A DNA stretch of 64,000 nucleotides from Kitasatospora atroaurantiaca (GCF_007828955.1 NZ_VIVR01000001.1:6696001-6760000); one strand, 5' to 3'; shown: positions 33,729-43,471, numbered from the stretch's first letter. Notes: generated from the sequence alone by a model not told the origin. A program made the numbers and translations.

Positions 33729-34280
33729 GTGACCTCCGCCGACCCCGCCCTGGCCGAGCTGCTGAACAGCAGGATCCGCGACGTCCCGGACTACCCGAAG
33801 CCGGGTGTCCTGTTCAAGGACATCGCCCCGCTGCTCGCCGACGCCGAGGCTTTCGGGGCACTCACCCGGGCCCTGGCGGACCGGGCGAAGGCGCTCGGCG
33901 CCACCAAGGTGGTCGGTCTGGAGGCACGGGGGTTCGTCCTGGCGGCACCGGCGGCGTTCGCGGCCGGGCTCGGCTTCGTGCCGATCCGCAAGGAGGGCAA
34001 GCTGCCGGGCGAGGTGCACCGGCAGTCGTACGACCTCGAGTACGGCTCTGCCACGCTGGAGGTGCAGTGCGACGCCTTCACCCCGGGTGAGCGGGTCCTG
34101 GTGGTCGACGACGTGCTGGCCACCGGCGGCACCATCGGCGCCTCGCTGGACCTGGTCCGCCGGGCCGGCGCGGAGCTCGCCGGGGTGGTCGTTCTGATGG
34201 AGCTGGGATTCCTCACCGGCCGGGAGCGGCTGGCCGAGCACCTGGACGGCGCTCCGCTGGAGACGCTGGTCCTGGTCTGA
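33729..34280 (+). CDS. apt: Adenine phosphoribosyltransferase
   Basis: A 183-residue type I PRTase. RDVPDYPKPGVLFKDI near the start and the PRPP loop VLVVDDVLATGGTIGAS identify Apt, which converts adenine and PRPP to AMP. GTG 33729 has AAGGA upstream. Downstream is a 19-bp palindrome, then relA; the apt-relA order is conserved in streptomycetes as I remember it. Confidence 0.94.
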   Translation: MTSADPALAELLNSRIRDVPDYPKPGVLFKDIAPLLADAEAFGALTRALADRAKALGATKVVGLEARGFVLAAPAAFAAGLGFVPIRKEGKLPGEVHRQSYDLEYGSATLEVQCDAFTPGERVLVVDDVLATGGTIGASLDLVRRAGAELAGVVVLMELGFLTGRERLAEHLDGAPLETLVLV

Positions 34281-34295
34281 TCCGGTAGCTCTTCC

Positions 34296-34334
34296 GGGGC
34301 GCGGGGCTCTGTTCCGAACAGAGCCCCGCGCCCC
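34296..34334 (+). terminator. Palindromic terminator after apt
   Basis: A perfect 19-bp stem (34296-34314 with 34316-34334) around a single central base. Its outer arms GGGGCGCGGGG/CCCCGCGCCCC match the outer arms of repeat copy C, so it is probably a short member of that family. Confidence 0.85.
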
Positions 34335-34449
34335 TGTCCGTCCCCCTTGGGCCGACCGGTCGCGCTGAGAGGGCCGCGGGCTCGGTACCATGAAGATTCA
34401 TCCCTTCCCCGTTGTGCGAGGGGAAGGCACCGTGCCCCGAGGAGTGTCC

Positions 34450-36864
34450 TTGCCCGACGAGGTTGTGCCCACGGCCGAGGCCGCCACCCCCGACAGCCGG
34501 CCGACGCCCTCGGGGGCCACTCCGGTACGTCCCGGTCCGCCGCCCTCAGCGCCTCGTCCCTCCTCCTCCGGTGGCATGCGCGCGCGGCTCGCGCGGCTCG
34601 GCGGCCAGCGCAGCACCATGGTCAACCCGGTGCTGGAGCCGTTGTTCCGCACCATCCGGGCCCAGGATCCGAAGGCCGACCCCGCACTGCTGCGCGACAT
34701 CGAGCGGGCGTACGCGGTCGCCGAGAAGTGGCACCGCGGCCAGAAGCGCAAGAGCGGTGACCCGTACATCACCCACCCGCTGGCCGTGGCCACCATCCTG
34801 GCCGAGCTGGGGATGGACGCCCCGACCCTGATGGCCGGGCTGCTGCACGACACCGTCGAGGACACCGACTACGGCCTGGAGACCCTGCGCCGGGACTTCG
34901 GCGACTCGGTGGCCCTGCTGGTCGACGGCGTGACCAAGCTGGACCGGGTCAAGTTCGGCGAGGCCGCGCAGGCCGAGACCGTCCGCAAGATGGTCGTGGC
35001 GATGGCCAAGGACCCGCGCGTCCTGGTGATCAAGCTGGCCGACCGCCTGCACAACATGCGCACCATGCGCTACCTCAAGCGGGAGAAGCAGGAGAAGAAG
35101 GCCCGCGAGACGCTCGAGATCTACGCCCCGCTGGCGCACCGGCTGGGCATGAACACCATCAAGTGGGAGCTGGAGGACCTCGCCTTCGCGATCCTCTACC
35201 CCAAGATGTACGACGAGATCGTCCGCCTGGTCGCCGAGCGCGCGCCCAAGCGGGACGAGTACCTGGCGACCGTCATCGACCAGGTGCAGGGCGACCTGCG
35301 CGGCGCGCGGATCACCGCCTCCGTGACCGGCCGGCCGAAGCACTACTACTCCGTCTACCAGAAGATGATCGTGCGGGGCCGCGACTTCGCCGAGATCTAC
35401 GACCTGGTGGGCATAAGGGTCCTGGTCGACACCGTCCGCGACTGCTACGCGGCGCTGGGCACCATCCACGCGCGGTGGAACCCGGTGCCGGGGCGGTTCA
35501 AGGACTACATCGCCATGCCCAAGTTCAACATGTACCAGTCGCTGCACACGACGGTGATCGGCCCCGGCGGCAAGCCGGTCGAGCTGCAGATCCGCACCTT
35601 CGACATGCACCGCCGCGCCGAGTACGGCATCGCTGCCCACTGGAAGTACAAGCAGCGCGCGGTGGCCGGCGCCTCCAAGGTCCGCAGTGACACGCCCTCG
35701 CACGTCCGCAAGGACGACAAGGCCGGTGCGGTCAACGAGATGGCCTGGCTGCGGCAGCTGCTGGACTGGCAGAAGGAGACCGAGGACCCGAGCGAGTTCC
35801 TAGAGTCGCTGCGCTTCGACCTCTCCACCAACGAGGTCTTCGTCTTCACGCCCAAGGGCGACGTCATAGCGCTCCCGGCGGGCGCCACCCCGGTCGACTT
35901 CGCCTTCGCGGTGCACACCGAGGTCGGGTACCGCTGCATCGGCGCCCGGGTCAACGGCCGGCTGGTACCGCTCGAGTCGACGCTGGAGAACGGCGACGCC
36001 GTCGAGGTGTTCACCTCCAAGGCGGAGAACGCGGGACCGTCCCGCGACTGGCTGGGCTTCGTCAAGTCCCCGCGAGCCCGCAACAAGATCAAGGCGTGGT
36101 TCTCCAAGGAGCGCCGCGAGGAGGCGATCGAGCACGGCAAGGAGGCCATCGCCCGGGCGATGCGCAAGCAGGGCCTGCCGATCCAGCGCATCCTCACCGG
36201 CGACTCGCTGGTCACCCTGGCGCACGAGATGCGCTACCCGGACATCTCGTCCCTGTACGCGGCGATCGGCGAGGGCCATGTCGCCGCGGCGAACATCGTC
36301 CAGAAGCTGGTGCAGGCGCTCGGCGGCGAGGAGGGGGCCACCGACGACCTCGCCGAGACGGCCACCCCGACCCACCAGGGCCGGGCGGCCAGGCGCCGGG
36401 CGAAGGGCGATCCGGGTGTGATCGTCAAGGGCGTGGACGACGTCTGGGTCAAGCTCTCCCGCTGCTGCACCCCGGTGCCGGGCGATCCGATCGTCGGTTT
36501 CGTGACCCGCGGCAACGGCGTGTCCATCCACCGCGCGGACTGCGTCAACGTGGAGTCGCTGACCCAGCAGCCCGAGCGGATGATCGAGGTCGAGTGGGCG
36601 GCCACCCAGTCCTCGGTCTTCCTGGTGGCCATCCAGGTCGAGGCGCTGGACCGCTCGCGCCTGCTCTCGGACGTCACCCGGGTGCTCTCCGACCAGCACG
36701 TCAACATCCTGTCGGCGGCGGTGCAGACCTCGCGCGACCGGGTGGCGATGAGCCGCTTCACCTTCGAGATGGGCGATCCGAAGCACCTCGGCCACGTGCT
36801 CAAGGCGGTCCGCGGTGTTGAGGGCGTCTACGACGTCTACCGGGTGACCTCGGCGCGAAAGTAG
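34450..36864 (+). CDS. relA: Bifunctional (p)ppGpp synthetase/hydrolase (Rel/Spo homologue)
   Basis: An 804-residue RSH protein. The Pro/Ala-rich N-terminus precedes the HD hydrolase domain (HPLAVATILAELGMDAPTLMAGLLHDTVEDTDYG), the synthetase domain (RGRDFAEIYDLVGIRVLVDT, MPKFNMYQSLHTTV), a TGS domain (VFVFTPKGDVIALPAGATPVDFAFAVHTEVG) and a C-terminal ACT domain (IQVEALDRSRLLSDVTRVLS). HD residues are intact, so both activities are expected. TTG 34450 with GAGGAG five bases upstream is preferred; an ATG at 34390 adds 20 residues without homology. Confidence 0.95.
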   Translation: MPDEVVPTAEAATPDSRPTPSGATPVRPGPPPSAPRPSSSGGMRARLARLGGQRSTMVNPVLEPLFRTIRAQDPKADPALLRDIERAYAVAEKWHRGQKRKSGDPYITHPLAVATILAELGMDAPTLMAGLLHDTVEDTDYGLETLRRDFGDSVALLVDGVTKLDRVKFGEAAQAETVRKMVVAMAKDPRVLVIKLADRLHNMRTMRYLKREKQEKKARETLEIYAPLAHRLGMNTIKWELEDLAFAILYPKMYDEIVRLVAERAPKRDEYLATVIDQVQGDLRGARITASVTGRPKHYYSVYQKMIVRGRDFAEIYDLVGIRVLVDTVRDCYAALGTIHARWNPVPGRFKDYIAMPKFNMYQSLHTTVIGPGGKPVELQIRTFDMHRRAEYGIAAHWKYKQRAVAGASKVRSDTPSHVRKDDKAGAVNEMAWLRQLLDWQKETEDPSEFLESLRFDLSTNEVFVFTPKGDVIALPAGATPVDFAFAVHTEVGYRCIGARVNGRLVPLESTLENGDAVEVFTSKAENAGPSRDWLGFVKSPRARNKIKAWFSKERREEAIEHGKEAIARAMRKQGLPIQRILTGDSLVTLAHEMRYPDISSLYAAIGEGHVAAANIVQKLVQALGGEEGATDDLAETATPTHQGRAARRRAKGDPGVIVKGVDDVWVKLSRCCTPVPGDPIVGFVTRGNGVSIHRADCVNVESLTQQPERMIEVEWAATQSSVFLVAIQVEALDRSRLLSDVTRVLSDQHVNILSAAVQTSRDRVAMSRFTFEMGDPKHLGHVLKAVRGVEGVYDVYRVTSARK

Positions 36865-36888
36865 CCAGTAGGCAACGGGGTAACCACC

Positions 36889-36968
36889 AGGGGCGCGGGG
36901 AAACTGCGCGAAGCGGGGGCTGCAGGCCGCTGCCTCCCGGTCTCGCGCAGTTCCCCGCGCCCATGTGG
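36889..36968. repeat. Intergenic palindromic repeat, copy C
   Basis: AGGGGCGCGGGGAAACTGCGCGA pairs with TCGCGCAGTTCCCCGCGCCC across a central GC-rich stem. It lacks the inserted hairpin found in copies A and B. It lies 25 bases after relA. Confidence 0.85.
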
Positions 36969-37001
36969 TCGCCCGAGTGCCTCTGAGTGACCAGGCGCTG
37001 A

Positions 37002-37035
37002 AAAGCCCCCCACCGCCGAGGCGGTGGGGGGCTTT
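37002..37035. terminator. Bidirectional terminator between relA and the DUF349 gene
   Basis: A 16-bp stem, AAAGCCCCCCACCGCC with its complement (37002-37017 with 37020-37035), gives an A-run on one side and a T-run on the other. It is the classic bidirectional form for two convergent genes. Confidence 0.9.
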
Positions 37036-37055
37036 CGGGGCTGAGGCCGACGGGA

Positions 37056-38285
37056 TCAGCCGCTGAACTCCTCGAGGCTCTTCAGGGCCTGGTCCAGAAG
37101 GGCCTGACGGCCCGCCAGCTCGGCCTCCAGCTTGGCGACCTTGCTAGCGTTGCCGGCGGCACGGGCCTTGTCCAGCTCGCCCTGGAGCTTGTCCACGGCG
37201 GACTGCAGCAGGCCGGTCATGCCGGCCGCACGGGCCTTGGCCTCCGGGTTGGAGCGCTTCCACTCGGCGTCCTCCGCCTCGCGGATGGCCCGCTCGACGG
37301 TGTTCAGCCGGGCGTCCAGCCGGGGCCGGGCGTCGCGCGGCACGTGGCCGATCGCCTCCCAGCGCTCGCTGATGTCGCGCAGCGCGGCCTTGGCGGCCTT
37401 GAGGTCGGTGATCGGAAGGATCGCCTCCGCCTCGACCAGCAGGGCCTCCTTGAGCTTCTGGTTCTCGGTCTGCTCGGCGTCCCGCTCGCTGAACGCGGCG
37501 GAGCGGGCCTGGAAGAAGACGTCCTGCGCGCCCCGGAACCGGGCCCACAGCTCCTCCTCCGCGTCCCGCTGGGCGCGGCCGGCGGCCTTCCACTGCGTCA
37601 TCAGGTCGCGGTAGCGGGCGGCGGTGTCGCCCCACTCGGTGGAGCTGGAGAGCGACTCCGCCTCGGCGACCAGCTTCTCCTTGGCCTCGCGGGCGTGGTC
37701 GCGCTCGGCGTCCAGGGTCGCGAAGTGCGCCTTGCGGTGCTTGGAGAACACCGAGCGGGCGTGCGAGAAGCGGTGCCAGAGCTCGTCGTCGCTCTTGCGG
37801 TCCAGTCGGGGCAGGCCCTTCCAGATGTCCACCAGCGCGCGCAGCCGGTCACCGGCCTCCCGCCACTGGGTGGACTCGGCGAGCTGCTCGGCCTCGGCGA
37901 CCAGCTTCTCCTTGGCGGTGCGGGTCTCGTCCTGGGCCTTGGCGCGGGCTGCCCGGCGCTCGACCTGACGGGACTCGATCTCGGAGCTCAGCGTGTCGAG
38001 ACGCTTGGCGAGGGCGTCCAGGTCGCCGACCGCGTGCGCCTCGACGACCTGCGCGCGCAGGTGGTCGAGCGCGGTCTGGGCGTCCTTGGCGGCCAGGTCG
38101 GTCTTGCGGACGCGGTGCTCCAGCAGGCCGATCTCGGCCACCAGACCCTCGTACTTGCGCTCGAAGTAGGCGAGGGCCTCCTCGGGGGAGCCTGCCTGCC
38201 AGGAGCCGACGACGCGTTCGCCCTCGGCAGTCCTGACGTAGACGGTCCCCTGCTCGTCGACACGGCCCCACGGGTCGCTGCTCAC
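37056..38285 (-). CDS. DUF349 repeat protein
   Basis: A 409-residue, almost wholly helical protein with at least three DUF349-like units (STQWREAGDRLRALVDIWKGLPRLDRKSDDELWHRFSHAR; STEWGDTAARYRDLMTQWKAAGRAQRDAEEELWARFRGAQ; and a third ending WEAIGHVPRDA). The C-terminus is coiled-coil (KLEAELAGRQALLDQALKSL). Function unknown. GTG 38285 has AGGAGG four bases before it. Convergent with relA. Confidence 0.88.
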   Translation of the reverse strand: MSSDPWGRVDEQGTVYVRTAEGERVVGSWQAGSPEEALAYFERKYEGLVAEIGLLEHRVRKTDLAAKDAQTALDHLRAQVVEAHAVGDLDALAKRLDTLSSEIESRQVERRAARAKAQDETRTAKEKLVAEAEQLAESTQWREAGDRLRALVDIWKGLPRLDRKSDDELWHRFSHARSVFSKHRKAHFATLDAERDHAREAKEKLVAEAESLSSSTEWGDTAARYRDLMTQWKAAGRAQRDAEEELWARFRGAQDVFFQARSAAFSERDAEQTENQKLKEALLVEAEAILPITDLKAAKAALRDISERWEAIGHVPRDARPRLDARLNTVERAIREAEDAEWKRSNPEAKARAAGMTGLLQSAVDKLQGELDKARAAGNASKVAKLEAELAGRQALLDQALKSLEEFSG

Positions 38286-38544
38286 AGCGCCTCCTCCACA
38301 TGACGTCGCGCCCACGGACCCGCGGTGCGCGTTCGTCGTCCACAGTTGATGTGCGGCGGACCGATGGAGTCCGCCGTCCGAGCCGTCGAGTCAATGCCGA
38401 GGGTGACGGCCGACGGTCAGGGCACCCTATACAACAGCAAGATAGGCGACCAGCGTCGGTGCTGTCCGCATCCGGGCCGGGCGGATTCGCGCGGCGCTGC
38501 GGCCGGGCCGGTGGGACCTGCCAGGGCCGCAGCGCCGTACGGGA

Positions 38545-39348
38545 TCAACTCTTGACGGTGGCAACCGAGTTGAGGACGACGCCGGCGTTGGGCGCGCCGT
38601 CGCCGCCGCCACCCTGGACACCGCCGCCGGCGATGTTCTGGAGGACGTCCAGACCGCCGGTGATCTTGCCGAACGGGGTGTAGTTCGGGGGCAGCTGGGT
38701 GTCCTTGTAGACCAGGAAGAACTGGCTGCCGTTGGTGCCCGCACCGGCGTTCGCCATGGCGACGGTGCCCGCCGGGTAGGTGGCACCCGTCAGGTTCTCG
38801 TCCGCGAACTGGTAGCCGGGGCCGCCGGAGCCGGTACCCGTCGGGTCGCCGCACTGCAGGACGTAGATGCCCTCGGTGGTCAGGCGGTGGCACTTCACGT
38901 GGTCGAAGTACTTCTCACCCGAGAGGAAGGCGAAGGAGTTGACGGTGTGCGGCGCCTTGGCGGCGTCCAGCTCGATCGTCACCTTGCCGCAGCTGGTGTC
39001 CAGCGTCGCGGTGTACTGGGCCTTGGCGTCGACCGTCATGGCCGGCTCGGCCTTCCACTGCTTGCCGTTCGGCTGGCCGGCGGCGGGCGCGCTGCAGCCC
39101 TTCACCGGCGTGACGGCCGCCGACGGGGTGGGCGCGGCCTGGGGGCTGTTCTTGGACTTGTCCTCGGAATCGAAGGCTCCGCCCGCGCCCGCCCACGCGC
39201 CACCGGCTGCAAGGACGACGACGGCCAGTGAGCCGCCGATGATGACGTTACGGCGCCTGGCCTTCTTCTGGGCCTCGGCCCGGCGCTGCATCTGCCGCTC
39301 GTACTTCTCGCGGGCGAGCTGCCGCCGCCGCTGTTCAGTCGTGCCCAC
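38545..39348 (-). CDS. Membrane-anchored cyclophilin-type peptidyl-prolyl isomerase
   Basis: A 267-residue protein. A highly charged N-terminus (REKYERQMQRRAEAQKKARRRN) precedes one membrane helix (VIIGGSLAVVVLAAGGAWAG), a Ser/Pro linker and a cyclophilin domain starting YTATLDTSCGKVTIELDAAKAPHTVNSF. The conserved core is GTVAMANAGAGTNGSQFFL. It is probably exported and tethered, assisting folding outside the membrane. GTG start. It lies upstream of the DUF349 gene on the same strand, with a 259-base gap. Confidence 0.93.
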   Translation of the reverse strand: MGTTEQRRRQLAREKYERQMQRRAEAQKKARRRNVIIGGSLAVVVLAAGGAWAGAGGAFDSEDKSKNSPQAAPTPSAAVTPVKGCSAPAAGQPNGKQWKAEPAMTVDAKAQYTATLDTSCGKVTIELDAAKAPHTVNSFAFLSGEKYFDHVKCHRLTTEGIYVLQCGDPTGTGSGGPGYQFADENLTGATYPAGTVAMANAGAGTNGSQFFLVYKDTQLPPNYTPFGKITGGLDVLQNIAGGGVQGGGGDGAPNAGVVLNSVATVKS

Positions 39349-39593
39349 CGGCAGTGTCTCCTACGTTGTGCGCTGGACGTCTGGGAATGCTGATGCGGAT
39401 CATCGCACCCGCTGGCGGCCAAGTGTAGGGACCTCGCGTGTAAGTACGAGATCAGCCGTGAAAGTCGGAGGTCACGATTTCACCGGTCCGGGTGGCGGCG
39501 GACTCGCCCGTATCTGGTTCGCTACCGGTGCCGTACCGCCGGTAGGCTGCGGGGAGACCTGAATTTCCGCCATCGATCGCCTAGAGGATTCGC

Positions 39594-40301
39594 GTGTTCA
39601 TCGCCGGATTTCCCGCCGGAGCCTGGGGCACCAACTGCTACCTGGTCGCACCGGCTGCCGGTGAGGAGTGCGTGATCGTCGATCCGGGGCACGAGGCGAC
39701 GCAGGGGGTCGAGGACCTGATCCGCGAGCACCGGTTGAAGCCGGTCGCGGTGGTCCTCACGCACGGGCACATCGACCACATCGCCTCGGTCATGCCGGTC
39801 TGCGGTGCGCAGGGCGTCCCGGCCTGGATCCACCCCGAGGACCGCTACATGATGTCCGACCCCGAGCGGGCACTCGGCCGCTCGCTCGGACAGCAGCTCA
39901 TGGGCTCCCTCACCGTCGGCGAGCCGGACGACGTCCGGGAGTTGAAGGACGGCAGCGTGCTGGAGCTGGCCGGGCTCGAGCTCACCGTCGACCATGCGCC
40001 CGGCCATACCAAGGGGTCGGTGACCTTCAGGACGCCTTCGAGCAACGACATCCCACCGGTGCTGTTCTCGGGCGACCTGCTCTTCGCCGGCTCCATCGGG
40101 CGTACGGACCTCCCGGGCGGTGACAGCAAGGCGATCATGCAGTCGCTGGCCCGCGTGTGCCTGCCCCTCGACGACGCCACCGTGGTCCTCTCCGGCCACG
40201 GCGGACAGACCACCATCGGCCGTGAGCGCGCCACCAACCCCTACCTCATGCAGGCGGCGGGAGCGCTCGGCGCTCCGGCCGCCCCGCGACGAGGAATGTG
40301 A
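39594..40301 (+). CDS. MBL-fold metallo-hydrolase (glyoxalase II-like)
   Basis: A 235-residue metallo-beta-lactamase-fold protein. The zinc motif is THGHIDH near residue 60, a further His is in DHAPGHTKGS, Asp in FSGDLLF and His in LSGHG. GTG 39594 has GAGGA upstream. It sits 12 bases before hisS. The hydrolysed substrate is not known; thioester hydrolysis is one possibility. Confidence 0.88.
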   Translation: MFIAGFPAGAWGTNCYLVAPAAGEECVIVDPGHEATQGVEDLIREHRLKPVAVVLTHGHIDHIASVMPVCGAQGVPAWIHPEDRYMMSDPERALGRSLGQQLMGSLTVGEPDDVRELKDGSVLELAGLELTVDHAPGHTKGSVTFRTPSSNDIPPVLFSGDLLFAGSIGRTDLPGGDSKAIMQSLARVCLPLDDATVVLSGHGGQTTIGRERATNPYLMQAAGALGAPAAPRRGM

Positions 40302-40313
40302 CGGATAGAGAAG

Positions 40314-41576
40314 TTGAGCATCTTCACCGCCCCCAAGGGCACCTACGACCTGCTGCCGCCGAGCTCCGCGACCTTCCTGGCGATCCGCGAGCGCCTGGCC
40401 GCGCCGCTGCGCCGGGCCGGCTACGGCTACATCGAGACGCCGGTCTTCGAGGACATCAAGCTCTTCTCCCGAGGTGTCGGCGAGTCCACCGACATCGTCA
40501 CCAAGGAGATGTTCTCCCTCACCAAGCGCGGCAAGGAGGACCTCGCGCTGCGCCCCGAGGGCACCGCCTCTGTGGTCCGCGCCGCGCTCCAGGCCAACCT
40601 GCACAAGCTCGGCAACCTGCCGGTCAAGCTCTGGTACTCGGGCTCGTTCTACCGCTACGAGCGCCCGCAGGCCGGCCGCTACCGCCAGTTCGCCCAGGTC
40701 GGCGCCGAGGCGATCGGCGCCGAGGACCCGGCGCTGGACGCCGAGCTGATCATCCTGGCCGATGACGCCTTCCGCTCCCTGGGCCTCAGCAACTACACCC
40801 TGCTCATCAACAGCCTCGGCGACAAGCAGTGCCGCCCGGTCTACCGCGCCGCCCTGCAGGAGTTCCTCACCGGCCTGGTGCTGGACGAGGACACCCGCCG
40901 CCGCGCCGAGATCAACCCGCTGCGCGTCCTGGACGACAAGCGCGAGAACGTCCAGGTCCAGCTCACCGACGCCCCGCGGCTGCGCGACTACCTCTGCGAG
41001 GACTGCAAGGCGTACGACGAGCAGGTCCGCGACCTGCTCACGGCCGCCGGCGTGGCCTTCACGGACGACCCCAAGCTGGTGCGCGGGCTGGACTACTACA
41101 CCCGCACCACCTTCGAGTTCGTGCACAACGGCCTCGGCGCCCAGTCCGCCATCGGCGGCGGCGGCCGCTACGACGGCCTCTCCGAGATGCTCGGCGGCCC
41201 CGCCCTGCCGTCCGTCGGCTGGGGCCTCGGCGTCGACCGCACCTACCTCGCCATGGAGGCCGAGGGCATCGTCCTCGACCTGCCCGCGACCACCTCGGTC
41301 TACGCGGTGGCGCTCGGCGAGGAGGCCAAGAACGTCCTGTTCGCGAAGGTGATCGAGCTGCGCCGGGCCGGCGTCGCCACCGACCTCGCCTTCGGCGTCA
41401 AGGGCATCAAGAACGCCATGAAGTCCGCCGACCGTTCCGGCGCCCGCTTCGCGCTGGTCGCCGGGGACCGAGATCTCGCCGCCGGTGTCGTCCAGCTGAA
41501 GGACATGACCACCGGCGAGCAGACCCCCGTCGCCCTCGAAGCACTCGTCACCACCCTGAAGGAGAAGCAGCTGTGA
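40314..41576 (+). CDS. hisS: Histidyl-tRNA synthetase
   Basis: A 420-residue class II synthetase. APKGTYDLLPP is at the start, motif 2 region SGSFYRYERPQAGRYRQFAQVG, histidine-specific RGLDYYTRTTFEF, motif 3 with GGGGRYDGL and GWGLGVDR. TTG 40314 is the start; the ribosome-binding site is weak. The stop overlaps aspS GTG as GTGA. Confidence 0.96.
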   Translation: MSIFTAPKGTYDLLPPSSATFLAIRERLAAPLRRAGYGYIETPVFEDIKLFSRGVGESTDIVTKEMFSLTKRGKEDLALRPEGTASVVRAALQANLHKLGNLPVKLWYSGSFYRYERPQAGRYRQFAQVGAEAIGAEDPALDAELIILADDAFRSLGLSNYTLLINSLGDKQCRPVYRAALQEFLTGLVLDEDTRRRAEINPLRVLDDKRENVQVQLTDAPRLRDYLCEDCKAYDEQVRDLLTAAGVAFTDDPKLVRGLDYYTRTTFEFVHNGLGAQSAIGGGGRYDGLSEMLGGPALPSVGWGLGVDRTYLAMEAEGIVLDLPATTSVYAVALGEEAKNVLFAKVIELRRAGVATDLAFGVKGIKNAMKSADRSGARFALVAGDRDLAAGVVQLKDMTTGEQTPVALEALVTTLKEKQL

Positions 41577-43363
41577 TCCGCACGCACGACGCGGGCACGC
41601 TCCGCGCGGAGCACGCCGGAACGACCGTCACCCTGGCCGGCTGGGTCGCCCGCCGCCGCGACCACGGCGGCGTGGCCTTCATCGACCTGCGCGACGCCTC
41701 CGGCACCGTGCAGATCGTGGTCCGCGACCTCGACTCGGTGCACGGCCTGCGCGCCGAGTACTGCGTCAAGGTCACCGGTGACGTCCGCGTCCGCCCCGAG
41801 GGCAACGAGAACCCCGACATCCCGACCGGCAAGGTCGAGGTCGTCGTGAGCGCGATCGAGGTGCTCTCCGAGGCCGCGCCGCTGCCCTTCCAGGTCGCCG
41901 AGTACGAGCCGGGCACGGTCAACGAGGAGGTCCGCCTCCGCTACCGCTACCTGGACCTGCGCCGCGAGGGCCCGGCCCGCGCGCTGCGCCTGCGCTCCAA
42001 GGTGAACCACATCATCCGTACGGTGATGGAGGAGAACGACTTCCTCGACATCGAGACGCCGTACCTCACCCGCTCCACCCCCGAGGGCGCCCGCGACTTC
42101 CTGGTCCCCGTCCGCCTGCAGCCCGGTCACTGGTACGCCCTGCCGCAGTCGCCCCAGCTGTTCAAGCAGCTGCTGATGGTGGCCGGCATGGAGCGCTACT
42201 ACCAGATCGCCCGCTGCTTCCGTGACGAGGACTTCCGCGCCGACCGCCAGCCGGAGTTCACCCAGCTGGACATCGAGGCCTCCTTCGTCGACCAGGAGGA
42301 CATCCTCGCCCTCGGCGAGAAGGTCGTCTCCCGGATCTGGTCCGAGGTGCACGGCTACGAGCTGCCCAACCCGCTGCCCCGGATGACCTACGCGGACGCG
42401 ATGAACCGCTACGGCTCCGACAAGCCGGACGTCCGCTTCGGCCAGGAACTCACCGACCTCACCCAGTACTTCAAGGGCACCGAGTTCCGCGTCTTCCAGG
42501 CCCCGTACGTCGGCGCCGTCGTGATGCCCGGCGGTGCCTCGCAGCCCCGCAAGGCCCTCGACGCCTGGCAGGAGTGGGCCAAGGCGCGCGGCGCGCGCGG
42601 CCTGGCCTACGTGGTCATCGACGCCGACACCGGCGAGCTGCGCGGCCCGGTCGCCAAGAACCTCTCCGACGAGCACCTGGCCGGCCTCGCCGCCGCCGCG
42701 GGCGCCAAGAACGGCGACGCGATCTTCTTCGCGGCGGGCAAGAAGACCCCGTCGCAGGAGCTGCTCGGTGCCGCCCGCCTGGAGATCGGCCGCCGCTGCA
42801 ACCTGATCGACGAGTCGCAGTGGGCCTTCCTCTGGGTGGTCGACTTCCCGATGTTCGAGCCGATCGAGGACGACAAGGGCGAGTTCCAGGGCTGGCACGC
42901 GGTGCACCACCCCTTCACCGCCCCGACCGCCGAGTCGCTCGCGACCTTCGACACCGACCCGGGCAGCGCGCTCTCCAACGCGTACGACCTGGTGCTCAAC
43001 GGCTCGGAGCTGGGCGGCGGTTCGATCCGTATCCACCAGCGCGACGTGCAGAAGCGGGCGTTCGACGCGATCGGCCTCTCCGAGGAGGAGGCCGCCTCGC
43101 AGTTCGGCTTCCTGCTGGACGCCTTCAACTACGGCCCGCCGCCGCACGGTGGTGTCGCCTTCGGCCTGGACCGCATCGTCACCCTGCTCGGCGGGTACGA
43201 CACCATCCGGGACGTCATCGCGTTCCCGAAGACCTCGACCGGCGGTGACCCGCTGACCGGAGCCCCGACCCCGATCACCCCGGCCCAGCGCCGCGAGGCC
43301 GGTGTGGACGCCCAGCCCAAGATCCGCGAAGAGGCGAAGTCGGAGACCACGACTGAGGCCTGA
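41573..43363 (+). CDS. aspS: Aspartyl-tRNA synthetase
   Basis: A 596-residue bacterial AspRS. The OB-fold anticodon domain (AGWVARRRDHGGVAFIDLRD), class II core with RCFRDEDFRADRQPEFTQLDIE (motif 2), the bacterial GAD insertion (about 300-410) and motif 3 AFGLDRIVTLLGG are present. Whether it also charges tRNA-Asn cannot be told from sequence alone. GTG start overlaps hisS. Confidence 0.96.
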   Translation: MIRTHDAGTLRAEHAGTTVTLAGWVARRRDHGGVAFIDLRDASGTVQIVVRDLDSVHGLRAEYCVKVTGDVRVRPEGNENPDIPTGKVEVVVSAIEVLSEAAPLPFQVAEYEPGTVNEEVRLRYRYLDLRREGPARALRLRSKVNHIIRTVMEENDFLDIETPYLTRSTPEGARDFLVPVRLQPGHWYALPQSPQLFKQLLMVAGMERYYQIARCFRDEDFRADRQPEFTQLDIEASFVDQEDILALGEKVVSRIWSEVHGYELPNPLPRMTYADAMNRYGSDKPDVRFGQELTDLTQYFKGTEFRVFQAPYVGAVVMPGGASQPRKALDAWQEWAKARGARGLAYVVIDADTGELRGPVAKNLSDEHLAGLAAAAGAKNGDAIFFAAGKKTPSQELLGAARLEIGRRCNLIDESQWAFLWVVDFPMFEPIEDDKGEFQGWHAVHHPFTAPTAESLATFDTDPGSALSNAYDLVLNGSELGGGSIRIHQRDVQKRAFDAIGLSEEEAASQFGFLLDAFNYGPPPHGGVAFGLDRIVTLLGGYDTIRDVIAFPKTSTGGDPLTGAPTPITPAQRREAGVDAQPKIREEAKSETTTEA

Positions 43364-43394
43364 CGCCGGATCAGTACCATGCACCTTCGCGGCC

Positions 43395-43432
43395 CCGGCC
43401 CGGTGCGAGTTCACCGACTCGCGCCGGGCCGG
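43395..43432 (+). terminator. hisS-aspS terminator
   Basis: A 16-bp stem with one G-T pair (43395-43410 with 43417-43432), 6-base loop, 32 bases after aspS. Confidence 0.75.
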
Positions 43433-43471
43433 AGCCCGTCCACAACGGCGTGTGACACAGAAGGAACAACC

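Noticed and set aside
34390..34449. Longer relA starting at ATG 34390
   Set aside because: The extra 20 residues look non-coding; TTG 34450 has GAGGAG at the right distance and matches the expected N-terminus.
43379..43471. Longer GNAT starting at ATG 43379
   Set aside because: The extension would translate the aspS terminator hairpin; ATG 43472 has its own AAGGA.
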